A stretch of DNA of 64,000 nucleotides from assembly GCA_036226585.1 (NCBI GenBank), contig CP108997.1, positions 1,240,001 through 1,304,000 on the forward strand. Reading direction: 5' to 3'. Below, piece by piece: positions 17,995 to 26,126 of this stretch. Below the pieces are notes generated by a model. The model was not told the DNA's origin, searched no databases, and saw only the letters and a list, made by a program, of their open reading frames with translations. The translations under genes were made by a program, and so were the position numbers. Within the stretch, counting starts at the first letter, position 1. Each line of letters begins with the position of its first letter. Origin of the DNA: Streptomyces sp. NBC_00708 (GTDB lineage: Bacteria > Actinomycetota > Actinomycetes > Streptomycetales > Streptomycetaceae).

Positions 17995-18032
17995 GGGGCA
18001 GACGCTATCCGTACCGGGGCCTTGCCCGCACA

Positions 18033-18230
18033 ATGGATTCGATGCCGGAATACGAATTTGTCGATGTGTACGTGCCACGCGGGGTGTCCCGGAAGGACAC
18101 GGCCCGCCTGTTGACCGACCATGCCGAGTACGGGCACTGGGAGCTGGACCGCCTGACACTGCGCCGGGACGGCAGCCGCCGCGTGCGGCTGCGCCGCCGG
18201 ATCATCCGTCAGCTGCGGGCCACGTGGTGA
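18033..18230 (+). CDS. DUF5703 family small protein
   Basis: A 65-aa basic protein: YEFVDVYVPRGVSRKDTARLL, then HAEYGHWELDRL, then an Arg-rich end (RRVRLRRRIIRQLRATW). This is the DUF5703 pattern, well conserved in Streptomyces and of unknown function; the basic tail suggests nucleic-acid or membrane contact. No clear ribosome-binding site precedes ATG 18033; ATG 18042 (MPEYEF) is the alternative start. A perfect hairpin follows its stop codon. Confidence 0.8.
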   Translation: MDSMPEYEFVDVYVPRGVSRKDTARLLTDHAEYGHWELDRLTLRRDGSRRVRLRRRIIRQLRATW

Positions 18231-18266
18231 GCCGGACGGACCGGCCACAGCCCGTCTGAGCACGTG

Positions 18267-18299
18267 GAACGGGCCCCGCGGTGACCGCGGGGCCCGTTC
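18267..18299. terminator. Terminator between DUF5703 gene and chpC
   Basis: 16 bases at 18267-18282 pair perfectly with 18284-18299, leaving a very tight loop. The stem lies between two convergent genes and can serve both. Confidence 0.8.
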
Positions 18300-18325
18300 G
18301 CTTCGTCTCGTCGCGCTCGCTGCCG

Positions 18326-19069
18326 TCAGGCGGCGGCCTTCGCGCGACGGTAGAGCACCGTGCCCGCGCCGGCCAGCAGCAGGCCCGCGCTCGCCGGGAT
18401 GAGCACGTCGAGCCCGCCCGCGCCGGTGTGGGCGAGCTGCGGCGGCTCCGGCACCGTGTGCGGCTCCGGCACGTTCGGCACGTGCGGCTCGGGAGTCGGC
18501 GGGGTGACGTGGCGGACCGGGGGTTCCGGAACGTCGACCGGCGGCGTGCTCTCGTTCTCGCACTCGTTGCCGAACGCGGGGTTCAGCAGACCGACGACGT
18601 CGATGCTGTTGCCGCAGACGTTCACGGGAATGTCGATGGGCGCCTGGATCTGGTTGCCCGAGAGCAGACCGGGTGATCCGTGCGTGTACCCCTCCGCGGT
18701 GGCCCCGCCCCCGTTGTCGCCGGAGGCCCGGTGCTTGCCGGTGCCCCCCTTCGCCCCCTGGCCGTGCTCGTCGGAGGCGTGGCCCCCGGCGTGGCTGCCG
18801 GACGTGCCCGAGGCGGACGTGCCGTCCGAGCCGTTCTTGCAGGCGTTGCCGAAGGTCGGGTTGAGCAGCCCGACGACGTCCACGGAGTTTCCGCAGACGT
18901 TGACCGGCACACTGACCGGAACCTGTACCGAATTCCCTGACAGCACCCCCGGGGAATTCGACGCGCCGCCGGACGCTCCCGCGTCGGCGTGCGCGTAACC
19001 GCCGCCGAGGGCGAGAACGCCGCCCGCGGCCGCCATGGTGATCAGGCCTTTTCGCGTGACCTGTCGCAT
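18326..19069 (-). CDS. chpC: Long chaplin with two chaplin domains and LAHTG sortase anchor (ChpC type)
   Basis: A 247-aa secreted surface protein. Signal peptide residues 1-29 end in AHADA. Two chaplin domains follow, each with the VPVNVCGNS..VGLLNP..FGN pattern and a cysteine pair for a disulfide, separated by a Gly/Ser/His-rich linker. Next is a Pro/Val/Glu-rich wall spacer, the sortase E motif LAHTG, a hydrophobic helix and a basic tail RRAKAAA. Long chaplins are covalently anchored to peptidoglycan and, with short chaplins, form the amyloid sheath that lets aerial hyphae break the surface. The family is controlled by BldN in S. coelicolor. An AGGAAA site precedes ATG 19069. It is adjacent to chpH, as in S. 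coelicolor. Confidence 0.95.
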   Translation of the reverse strand: MRQVTRKGLITMAAAGGVLALGGGYAHADAGASGGASNSPGVLSGNSVQVPVSVPVNVCGNSVDVVGLLNPTFGNACKNGSDGTSASGTSGSHAGGHASDEHGQGAKGGTGKHRASGDNGGGATAEGYTHGSPGLLSGNQIQAPIDIPVNVCGNSIDVVGLLNPAFGNECENESTPPVDVPEPPVRHVTPPTPEPHVPNVPEPHTVPEPPQLAHTGAGGLDVLIPASAGLLLAGAGTVLYRRAKAAA

Positions 19070-19134
19070 AGGTGTTTCCTGCCTTCTACCTTCCGGAGTA
19101 CCCCCGGACTACCGTGCGGAGGCAAAGGACCCGA

Positions 19135-19169
19135 CGGCCCCGGGGCACATGGAGTGCGCTCCGGGGCCG
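19135..19169 (-). terminator. Terminator-like hairpin after chpH
   Basis: CGGCCCCGG (19135-19143) pairs with CCGGGGCCG (19161-19169), with an inner GCAC/GTGC pair. It lies after the chpH stop on the minus strand, upstream of chpC, and could separate or attenuate the two chaplin transcripts. Confidence 0.55.
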
Positions 19170-19204
19170 AGCGGGCTCAAACCCTTACGGGTTGACGCGC
19201 AACG

Positions 19205-19438
19205 TCAGTCGTTGACGCAGACGTTGCCGAAGGCCGGGTTCAGCAGCCCGATCACGTTGATCGTGTTGCCGCACACGTTCACGGGAACGTGGACGGGAAC
19301 CTGGATGACGTTGCCCGAGATGACGCCGGGGCTGCCGATGGCGGCACCCTGGGCACCCGAGTCGGCGACGGCCATGCCGGCGCCGGCGAGCACCAGGCCA
19401 CCGGTGGCAGCCGCAGCGGCGACGATCTTCTTGATCAT
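19205..19438 (-). CDS. chpH: Short chaplin, ChpH type
   Basis: A 77-aa secreted protein. The signal peptide ends near AVADS, followed by a single chaplin domain with GVISGNVIQVPVHVPVNVCG, NTINVIGLLNPAFGN and the second cysteine in VCVND. Short chaplins self-assemble into amyloid fibrils that lower surface tension and coat aerial hyphae and spores. AGGAGG seven bases before ATG 19438 predicts strong translation. The 143 bases upstream, up to the M20 gene, hold its promoter; I cannot assign the sigma-factor boxes with confidence. Confidence 0.96.
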   Translation of the reverse strand: MIKKIVAAAAATGGLVLAGAGMAVADSGAQGAAIGSPGVISGNVIQVPVHVPVNVCGNTINVIGLLNPAFGNVCVND

Positions 19439-19581
19439 GATTCCTCCTAGTTGGCAAACACGGTCCCAGCCGCGGACCGCATCACCTGTAACGAGGAGGG
19501 AGTAACGGGGCTACGAGCCAAACGCTCCATTCACTCGTTCCGGTCATAGGCGTACACCCTGGCGAATTACGCCGTGGCGGG

Positions 19582-20916
19582 TCAGCTGTGGTCGATGAAA
19601 CGGTCCAGGACCCGGGCGCCGAATTTCAGCCCCTCGACCGGAACCCGCTCGTCCACGCCGTGGAACATGCCGGCGAAGTCGAGCTCCGGCGGCAGCTTCA
19701 GCGGGGCGAAACCGAAGCAGCGGATACCGAGATCGTCGAAGGACTTGGCGTCCGTACCGCCGGAGAGCATGTACGGGACGGCGCGGGCGATCGGGTCCTC
19801 GGCCTTGAGCGCCGTCTGCATCGCGTCCACGAGCGCACCGTCGAAGTCGGTCTCCAGTGCCTTGTCCCCGTGCACGTCCTCGCGCCGCACGCGCGGGCCC
19901 AGGATGCGGTCGAGGTCGGCCAGGAACTCCTCCTCGTACCCCGGCAGGAAGCGCCCGTCGACATGGGCGGTGGCCTGTCCGGGGATCACGTTGACCTTGT
20001 AGCCGGCGCCGAGCATGGTCGGGGCGGCGGAGTTGCGCAGGGTGGCGCCGACCATCTTGGCGATGCCGCCGAGCTTGGCCAGGGTGGCCTCCATGTCCTC
20101 CGGGTCCAGCGGGGTGCCGAGCGCGTCCGACAGCTCGTCCAGGAAGGAGCGCACCGTCTTGGTCACCCGTACCGGCCAGGTGTGCCGGCCGAGCCGCCCG
20201 ACCGCCTCGCACAGCTCGGTGATCGCGTTGTCGTTGTTGGTCATGGAACCGTGGCCCGCCGTGCCGTCGACGGTCAGCCGCATCCAGTGCATGCCCTTCT
20301 GGGCCGTCTCGACGAGGTAGAGCCGCAGGTTCTCGTTGACGGTGAACGAGAAGCCGCCGACCTCGCCGATCGCCTCGCTGACGCCCTCGAACAGGCCGGG
20401 GTGCTTGTCCACGAGGTAGCGGGCCCCGTACGTGCCGCCCGCCTCCTCGTCCGCGAGGAAGGCCAGCACGATGTCGCGCGGGGGCTTGCGGCCGCTGCGC
20501 ATGCGCTCGCGCACCACCGCCAGCGTCATCGCGTCCATGTCCTTCATGTCGACCGCGCCCCGGCCCCACACACAGCCGTCCGCGATCTCGCCGGAGAACG
20601 GGTGGTGCGTCCAGTCGTGGGCGTTGGCCGGGACGACGTCGGTGTGGCCGTGGATCAGCAGGGCCGGCCGGGACGGGTCCTCGCCCTCGATCCGCGCCAC
20701 GGTGGAGGCGCGGCCCTTGTGGGACTCGAAGATCTTCGGTTCGAGCCCGACCTCCGCGAGCTTCTCCGCCACGTACTCGGCGGCCGCCCGCTCGCCCGGC
20801 CCCGAGTGGTCGCCGTAGTTGCTGGTGTCGATCCGGATCAGGTCACGACAGAGGTCCACCACCTCGTTCTCGGCCCGCTCGCCCAAGCCGCTCCGGGCCC
20901 CATTGCTCTCGCTCAC
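19582..20916 (-). CDS. M20/M25/M40 family metallohydrolase
   Basis: A 444-aa dizinc hydrolase of the M20 family (ArgE/DapE/CPG2 type). LIHGHTDVVPA supplies the first metal-ligand His and Asp; GRGAVDMKDMDA carries the bridging Asp; FLADEEAGGTYGA the catalytic Glu-Glu pair; and the dimerisation domain and a late FHGVDER histidine complete the fold. It probably cleaves a peptide or N-acyl amino acid in the cytoplasm; the substrate is unknown. GTG 20916 is chosen because GGAAGGA lies seven bases before it; the longer frame upstream lacks such a site. The 183 bases between it and the tRNA show no other feature. Confidence 0.9.
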   Translation of the reverse strand: MSESNGARSGLGERAENEVVDLCRDLIRIDTSNYGDHSGPGERAAAEYVAEKLAEVGLEPKIFESHKGRASTVARIEGEDPSRPALLIHGHTDVVPANAHDWTHHPFSGEIADGCVWGRGAVDMKDMDAMTLAVVRERMRSGRKPPRDIVLAFLADEEAGGTYGARYLVDKHPGLFEGVSEAIGEVGGFSFTVNENLRLYLVETAQKGMHWMRLTVDGTAGHGSMTNNDNAITELCEAVGRLGRHTWPVRVTKTVRSFLDELSDALGTPLDPEDMEATLAKLGGIAKMVGATLRNSAAPTMLGAGYKVNVIPGQATAHVDGRFLPGYEEEFLADLDRILGPRVRREDVHGDKALETDFDGALVDAMQTALKAEDPIARAVPYMLSGGTDAKSFDDLGIRCFGFAPLKLPPELDFAGMFHGVDERVPVEGLKFGARVLDRFIDHS

Positions 20917-21099
20917 GCTGGTTCCTTCCACTGTCGCTGTGGTGCTCCCCCTCATCCTCCCGCGCGCCGCCCGCGCGCCCAAGGCCCCCCGCGCCTCGTC
21001 ATGCGGCCTTCACACGGGACCGGGCGTGATCGAGCACCCTCCAATGTTTGCTATGGTTTTCCACGTCGGAACGGGCCAGGCCCGCGAGACAGACACCTT

Positions 21100-21187
21100 G
21101 TCCGGGTGGCGGAATGGCAGACGCGCTAGCTTGAGGTGCTAGTGCCCTTTATCGGGCGTGGGGGTTCAAGTCCCCCCTCGGACACCA
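21100..21187 (+). tRNA. tRNA-Leu (anticodon GAG)
   Basis: 88 bases with a 7-bp acceptor stem (GTCCGGG with CTCGGAC, one G-T pair), the anticodon loop CTTGAGG giving anticodon GAG, a long class II variable arm, the TTCAAGT T-loop, and an encoded CCA end. It reads leucine CTC codons. A strong hairpin begins three bases after the CCA. Confidence 0.95.
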
Positions 21188-21189
21188 GC

Positions 21190-21227
21190 CACAGGCCCAC
21201 GGTTCCTTCAGGAATCGTGGGCCTGTG
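21190..21227. terminator. Terminator of tRNA-Leu overlapping the end of the STAND gene
   Basis: CACAGGCCCACG (21190-21201) pairs with CGTGGGCCTGTG (21216-21227), and an inner TTCCT/AGGAA pair extends it. On the plus strand it ends the tRNA transcript. On the minus strand the same bases encode the last codons of the trypsin-STAND-TPR protein, whose stop lies at 21208-21210. Confidence 0.75.
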
Positions 21228-24200
21228 TCGTTGTACGGTCCTCCCCGGTGCGGCCGGCCAGGCCGTACCAGAACGCCGCCTCCTCGTACGCGCCCTCCGC
21301 GTCCGCCACATCGCCCAGCAGCGCGAGCAGCGCCGGCGGGAGCGGGTGCGGGGCCGGGGCGGCGGGGGCCGGGCGTGCGGGGCGGGGCAGGGTGAGCGTC
21401 GGGCGGTCGGTGCCCGGCGGCTGGTGCGGGGTGTCCTCGTCGATGGCCGTCTCCTCGTCCGGGGCTGTGTCCTCGTCGTCTTCGTCGTCAGCCACCAGCG
21501 GCCGGTAGATCTCCATGGCCCGCTCCCGCTGCCCGGCGCTCAGCAGCAGTTCCGCGTACGTCTGGCGGGCGCCGGTCTCCGTGTCGCCGTCGCCGCCGGC
21601 GCACTCGATGGCCGCTTCCAGCCAGGGGTACGCCTCCTCCGGCCGGTTGTCCGCCGCCAGGACCCGGCCGAGCAGCAGCAGGGCCTGCGGCCGGTGCTCG
21701 GTGTCGTCGGAGCGGGCCAGCGGCAGCAGGACCTCCTCGGCCTCGGGCAGCAGGCCCAGCCGGAAGAGGGTGCTGCCGAGGTAGCGGCGGGCGAGCGGTT
21801 CGGTCTCCGGGTCGCCGGCGGCGAGGGCGTCCGTCAGCAGCTCGCGCGCGCCCTCCAGGTCGTTGACCGAGCGCCGGACGACGCCGAGCAGCGCACCGAT
21901 CCGGGGAGCGGTGCCGGGGCCCGTCAGCTCCAGCGCCGCTTCGAGCAGTTCGCCGGCCGTCTGGACCTCGCCGGTCTCCAGCAGGTATTCGCCGGCGCCG
22001 AGGTAGCCGGCGACGATGGCCTCCGCGTCGCCGGAGTCCTCCACCCGGACCAGGAGCGCCTGCGCGGCCTCGGGGTCGCGGTGCAGCAGCCGTACGGCGA
22101 GCCAGGCGCGGGCCACCTCGGTGACCTGGGACGGTTCGCCGTCGACCACCGTGCGCACCAGGGCCTCGGCGGCCTCGTCCTCGCCGTCGGCGGCCAGGCA
22201 CTTGGCGAGGTGGAAGCGGGCGAACTGGGAGGCGGCGCCGACATCGGCGTCGGCCGCGGCCCGCAGCTGCTCCCGGCCCTCCTCCTGCCGTTCGTTGCCG
22301 ATGTGGACGACGCCGAGGACACCGCGCGCCCAGGCCTCGGCGCCCGGGTCGTCCGACTCGGCCACCACCAGGAGCAGGCGTTCGGCCTCCTCGAAGTCGC
22401 CATGGTCGGCGAGCATGACGGCCAGGTCCATGCGGGCGATCAGCGACCACTGGGCGTGCCCGGAGTCGATGGCGACCCGGTAGTACCGCTCGGCCTCCTC
22501 GACACGGCCCTCGCGGACGAGGAGGTCGCCCAGCAGGTCGGCCGCGCGGGGGCCCTGGTGCGGGTGGCCGGAGCCGATGACGCTGTGGAACAGCTCGGCG
22601 GCGGCCTCCGCGCCGCCGTCCCGGGCCGTCTGCAGCAGGGCGAGTTCGATCCGGACGACCTGGACCCAGTCACGGTGTCCGGAGGCGACCGCGAGGCCGT
22701 ACGCGTGCTCGGCCTCCTCGATGCTGCCCTCGCGGACGAGGAGGTCGCCGAGCGCGGCGGCGGCGAGCGGGGAGAGGCCGGGGTGGCCGGCGCCGATGAC
22801 GGTGTTCAGCAGCTCCGTCGGCCGGGCCATGGGCTCCCCGCTGCCGGCGAGCATCAGGGCCAGCTCGACCCGGGCCATCCCGCCCCACTCCGGGTGCCCG
22901 GTGGCGATGGCCCGCTCGAACCACTCCTCGGCGGTGATCAGGTCGCCCTCGTTGGCGTACCACTCGGCGAGACCGCAGACCGCCCGCGGGCCCTGGGCGG
23001 GGTGCCCGGACTCGGCGGCCTCGCGCAGCAGGTCCATGCCCTGCGCGATGAGCCCGCGCGGGCGCAGCGACACGGCGAGCAGGATCTTGGCGTACGGGAT
23101 GAGGAGCGGGTTCCCCGAGTTGATCAGGGCCCGCAGGACCTCCTCCGCCTCCTCGTTGCGTCCCCGTACGATCAGGAGCTCGCCGAGGCCGACCTGGGCG
23201 CGGGGCACGGCGTGGAAGCGGCCGCCGGCCAGTGCGGAGCGCAGCAGTTCCTCGGCGCGGTCGACGTCGCCCTGGCTGATCAGCATGGAGCCGAGGCTGG
23301 CCTGGGCGACCGAGGCGACCTGGCCGGCCATGGACTCGCCGACCGCGCGGGACAGCGACCACGGCTGTTCGGAGGGTTCGGTGCGGCCGACGGTGGTGCC
23401 GGCGGCGCGCACCGTGGCCTTGCCCTGGCCGCTGCCGGGGCGTTGTCCCGTACGGGCGCCGGCGGCGTCGCCGTCGGCGCCGCTGAGGACGCTGACCAGG
23501 CGGGCCTGGGCCAGCGGGGCGGCCTCGGTGTCGCCGGCCGCGACGATCGCCTCCAGCATGCGTTCGGCGCGTTCGTCCTCGCCGTCCGCGAAGAGCAGGG
23601 TGGCCAGGCCGACCTGGGCGACCTGGGAGAGCTGGGGGTCGCGGGCGGCGACGGCGCTCTCCAGGAGCTGCCGTGAGCGGGTGCGGTCGCCGTACATCAT
23701 GAGCAGTTCGGCCAGGACGGCCTGGGCGAGCGGGACGACGCTGTCCACGGCGGACGCGACGGCGCGCTCCAGGAGGCGGGCCGCCGCGTCGAAGTCGGCC
23801 AGGTAGAGGTACATCTCGCCGAGCATCAGCGCGGCCCAGGCGGCGCTGTCGCGGTCGTCGGCGGCGTCCGCGATGCGCTCCAGGAGCCGTTCGGCGATCC
23901 CGGCCTCACCCCGCACGAGGGCGGTGTAGGCACGGGGGAGGAGTTCGGCGGCGGGACGGCGGTCGGCGAGGTACTTCCAGGCGAACCAGGGGACGAGCGC
24001 GGAGGGGTCGTCGTCGCGGCTGTCCAGGTACTCCGAGAGGTACGGCGTGCCGGCGTAGCCGTCGGGACCGGGTGCGCGGTGGACGAGGGCGATGGTGCCG
24101 GCGACCGGTTCGCGGGCCCAGGCCAGGGCCGTGCGGTAGGCGGTGTCGTCGGCGTCGAGCGCGGGGTGGTGCTCGGCCAGGTAGGCGGCGAACAGCTCGC

Positions 24201-25659
24201 GCAGGACGGCGTCCGGGACGGGGTCGGTGACGCCCATCCGCATCCAGTCGGCGGCGGCGCGTGCCAGGGCCCAGCCGGCCGGGCAGCTCTCGGCGCCGTC
24301 GGTGAACCGCTGCTCCAGGCTGGGGGCCGCGACCATGAGTTCGCCGATGCCCCGGGCGGTGAAGTCCTCGCCGGGGTACATCTCCCGGGCTGCCTCGGCG
24401 TCCTGCGGGCCCAGCAGCGAGGGCAGTTCGACGGTGGCCGCCTTGTTGAGCACGGTACGGGCGATGCGGCCGACGTCGTTCTCCATGGCGGTCAGCGCGG
24501 CCCGCTGCTTGGCGGGGATCGTCGCCACGATCGTGACGGCGGGCCGGCTGCGGGCCAGCCGGTCCAGGATCTGGAGGTCGAGGCCGCCGGGGTGGAGGTA
24601 GCGGTGCAGGTCGTCGAGCCAGAGCACCACCCGGTCGGAGCCGGTGGGCAGCGTGAGCCGGCTGAGGTCGTCCAGGGTCCGGCGCGCCGAGTCTCCGGGG
24701 CGCGGCACGACGAGCCGGGCGTCGGGCATCGCCCGCACCAGCGCCTCGTACAGCGTGCGGGACTTGCCGGCCTTGGAGCGCCCGGCGAGCAGCACGAACC
24801 GGTGTCCGGTGAGGAGTTCGGCGAGGCGGTCGTCCTGGGGGCTGCGGCGGACGTAGGGGGCGCGGTCGGTGCCGCCCCGGCCGGGGTCGCTGTACTTGGA
24901 GCGGCAGACACCGATGTCGTACGGATCCACCTCGTCGGCCCTCGGGATGCGGCCGTCCTCGGTGAGCGGCGTCCACAGCAGGGACTCCAGCCGGTCGCGC
25001 ATCTCGCTCGTGGTCATGTCGCGGACGAGGGGGCCGAGTTCGGGCCAGTAGCGGACGAGGGCCTCGACCTTGATGGCGTAGGCGGTGCGCCGGTCCACGG
25101 AGTTCACGGAGTCGCGGGCGACGAGCATCCCGACGACGCCCCCGCTGTTGACGTCCCACACCGGGCCGCCCGAGAAGCCCTTCTCCAGGCCCCATCCGGT
25201 GTGCGGGCCCGCCTCGACCTGGATCCACTCGCTGCCGGCGTGCCCGATGATGTCGCCGCGCACCGGGACGCCCCGGCGCTTGTGCTCCTCGGGGTAGCCG
25301 TAGGCGCGGAAGCGGTGGTCCCAGGTGCCGGGGTCGGTGGTGCGCAGCGGCGCGGGCACGGCCTCGGGGGGCGCGGGCGCGGCGAGTTCGAGGACGGCGA
25401 CGTCGCCCGTGCCGTCGCCGGTGTCCGGGTGCCAGCCGCCGGGCACGACCGTGGCGGGCAGCGGGTCGTGCGGGGCGGCGTACTGGAACCGTACGTACAC
25501 CGGCTTGCCGGGCGGCGCCGGGGCCCGCCCGGGGCCCACGACGTGGGCGCAGGTCAGGATGTGGCGCGGGGTGACGAGGAGTCCGGCGCCGACCGGGTCG
25601 CCGTGTTCGGTCCTGCGGACGCTGACCAGCCAGGGCGGGCGCTCCCAGTCGGGCGGCAC
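21208..25659 (-). CDS. Trypsin-like protease - STAND NTPase - TPR protein
   Basis: A 1483-aa multidomain protein without a signal peptide. Residues 1-210 are a trypsin/V8-like protease with an intact triad: His39 in LTCAHVV, Asp86 in TGDVAVL, Ser163 in GFSGGPVWD. Residues 270-560 are a P-loop NTPase with Walker A GRSKAGKSRT (Lys299) and Walker B VVLWLDD (about 344-350), fitting the STAND class. From about 560 to the end runs a long array of TPR/Sel1-like helical repeats with recurring GHP-type turns. Known relatives sense a signal through the repeats, use nucleotide-driven switching, and release an N-terminal effector protease. The GTG 25659 lies six bases after the stop of the upstream Trypco1-like gene and has no ribosome-binding site, so its translation probably depends on that gene. 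Its last codons overlap the tRNA terminator. Confidence 0.88.
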   Translation of the reverse strand: MPPDWERPPWLVSVRRTEHGDPVGAGLLVTPRHILTCAHVVGPGRAPAPPGKPVYVRFQYAAPHDPLPATVVPGGWHPDTGDGTGDVAVLELAAPAPPEAVPAPLRTTDPGTWDHRFRAYGYPEEHKRRGVPVRGDIIGHAGSEWIQVEAGPHTGWGLEKGFSGGPVWDVNSGGVVGMLVARDSVNSVDRRTAYAIKVEALVRYWPELGPLVRDMTTSEMRDRLESLLWTPLTEDGRIPRADEVDPYDIGVCRSKYSDPGRGGTDRAPYVRRSPQDDRLAELLTGHRFVLLAGRSKAGKSRTLYEALVRAMPDARLVVPRPGDSARRTLDDLSRLTLPTGSDRVVLWLDDLHRYLHPGGLDLQILDRLARSRPAVTIVATIPAKQRAALTAMENDVGRIARTVLNKAATVELPSLLGPQDAEAAREMYPGEDFTARGIGELMVAAPSLEQRFTDGAESCPAGWALARAAADWMRMGVTDPVPDAVLRELFAAYLAEHHPALDADDTAYRTALAWAREPVAGTIALVHRAPGPDGYAGTPYLSEYLDSRDDDPSALVPWFAWKYLADRRPAAELLPRAYTALVRGEAGIAERLLERIADAADDRDSAAWAALMLGEMYLYLADFDAAARLLERAVASAVDSVVPLAQAVLAELLMMYGDRTRSRQLLESAVAARDPQLSQVAQVGLATLLFADGEDERAERMLEAIVAAGDTEAAPLAQARLVSVLSGADGDAAGARTGQRPGSGQGKATVRAAGTTVGRTEPSEQPWSLSRAVGESMAGQVASVAQASLGSMLISQGDVDRAEELLRSALAGGRFHAVPRAQVGLGELLIVRGRNEEAEEVLRALINSGNPLLIPYAKILLAVSLRPRGLIAQGMDLLREAAESGHPAQGPRAVCGLAEWYANEGDLITAEEWFERAIATGHPEWGGMARVELALMLAGSGEPMARPTELLNTVIGAGHPGLSPLAAAALGDLLVREGSIEEAEHAYGLAVASGHRDWVQVVRIELALLQTARDGGAEAAAELFHSVIGSGHPHQGPRAADLLGDLLVREGRVEEAERYYRVAIDSGHAQWSLIARMDLAVMLADHGDFEEAERLLLVVAESDDPGAEAWARGVLGVVHIGNERQEEGREQLRAAADADVGAASQFARFHLAKCLAADGEDEAAEALVRTVVDGEPSQVTEVARAWLAVRLLHRDPEAAQALLVRVEDSGDAEAIVAGYLGAGEYLLETGEVQTAGELLEAALELTGPGTAPRIGALLGVVRRSVNDLEGARELLTDALAAGDPETEPLARRYLGSTLFRLGLLPEAEEVLLPLARSDDTEHRPQALLLLGRVLAADNRPEEAYPWLEAAIECAGGDGDTETGARQTYAELLLSAGQRERAMEIYRPLVADDEDDEDTAPDEETAIDEDTPHQPPGTDRPTLTLPRPARPAPAAPAPHPLPPALLALLGDVADAEGAYEEAAFWYGLAGRTGEDRTTTQAHDS

Positions 25660-25665
25660 GGGAGG

Positions 25666-25986
25666 TCAGTCCGCCTGGGGGCGGTTCCAGGAGACCTTGA
25701 CCGAGAAGTGCCCCTCGATCGCGGTCTTGGCGATCACCACGCCGGACTCGGCGTTGAACTTCATGCCGAACTCGATCTCGTAGGCGTCGGGGCCGAGCGC
25801 CCGCACCGACTCCATCACGGAGCGGAGCGCGGGGCGGGTCTGCGCGAGCGCGTCCTCCAGCCGCCGTCCGGCGCGCACGACCTCGCCGGAGTCGCGCGAG
25901 ATGCGTTCGAGCCCGGGGGCGTCGTCGTCCACCTCGACCTGGAGCGAGGCGCCGTCCGGGCCCTCGAAGGACACGACTTCCGGCAT
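25666..25986 (-). CDS. CU044_2847 / Trypco1-type trypsin-co-occurring small protein
   Basis: A 106-aa protein: an N-terminal beta strand pair (VVSFEGPDGASLQVEVDDDAP), a helix with ALAQTRPALRSVMESVRALG, and a C-terminal strand segment (FGMKFNAESGVVIAKTAIEGHFSVKVSW). This is the CU044_2847 pattern, the trypsin-co-occurring domain type 1, which is found next to trypsin-STAND proteins and may regulate or feed the protease. AGGGGGA precedes ATG 25986. It is the first gene of a two-gene unit with the 1483-aa protein, separated by six bases. Confidence 0.85.
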   Translation of the reverse strand: MPEVVSFEGPDGASLQVEVDDDAPGLERISRDSGEVVRAGRRLEDALAQTRPALRSVMESVRALGPDAYEIEFGMKFNAESGVVIAKTAIEGHFSVKVSWNRPQAD

Positions 25987-26126
25987 GAAGTCCCCCTGTG
26001 CCTGTGGTGGTTGTGTGGCGGCCGGGACATTCCGGCAGCTCGATCGTATCGGCCGGGACCGCCCCGCGCGGGGGCTTCGGGTGATGTGATGATGGCGATC
26101 GGGTGCACCTGGGGACGGAGACCGTC

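Noticed and set aside
20917..21099. Promoter boxes for tRNA-Leu
   Set aside because: A TATGGT-like -10 near 21052 is visible, but no convincing -35 at proper spacing, so it was not called.
21100..26000. Integration-site duplication of the tRNA-Leu 3' end
   Set aside because: Only an 8-9 base match (AAGTCCCCC near 25989) was seen; no convincing direct repeat, integrase or excisionase gene is present.
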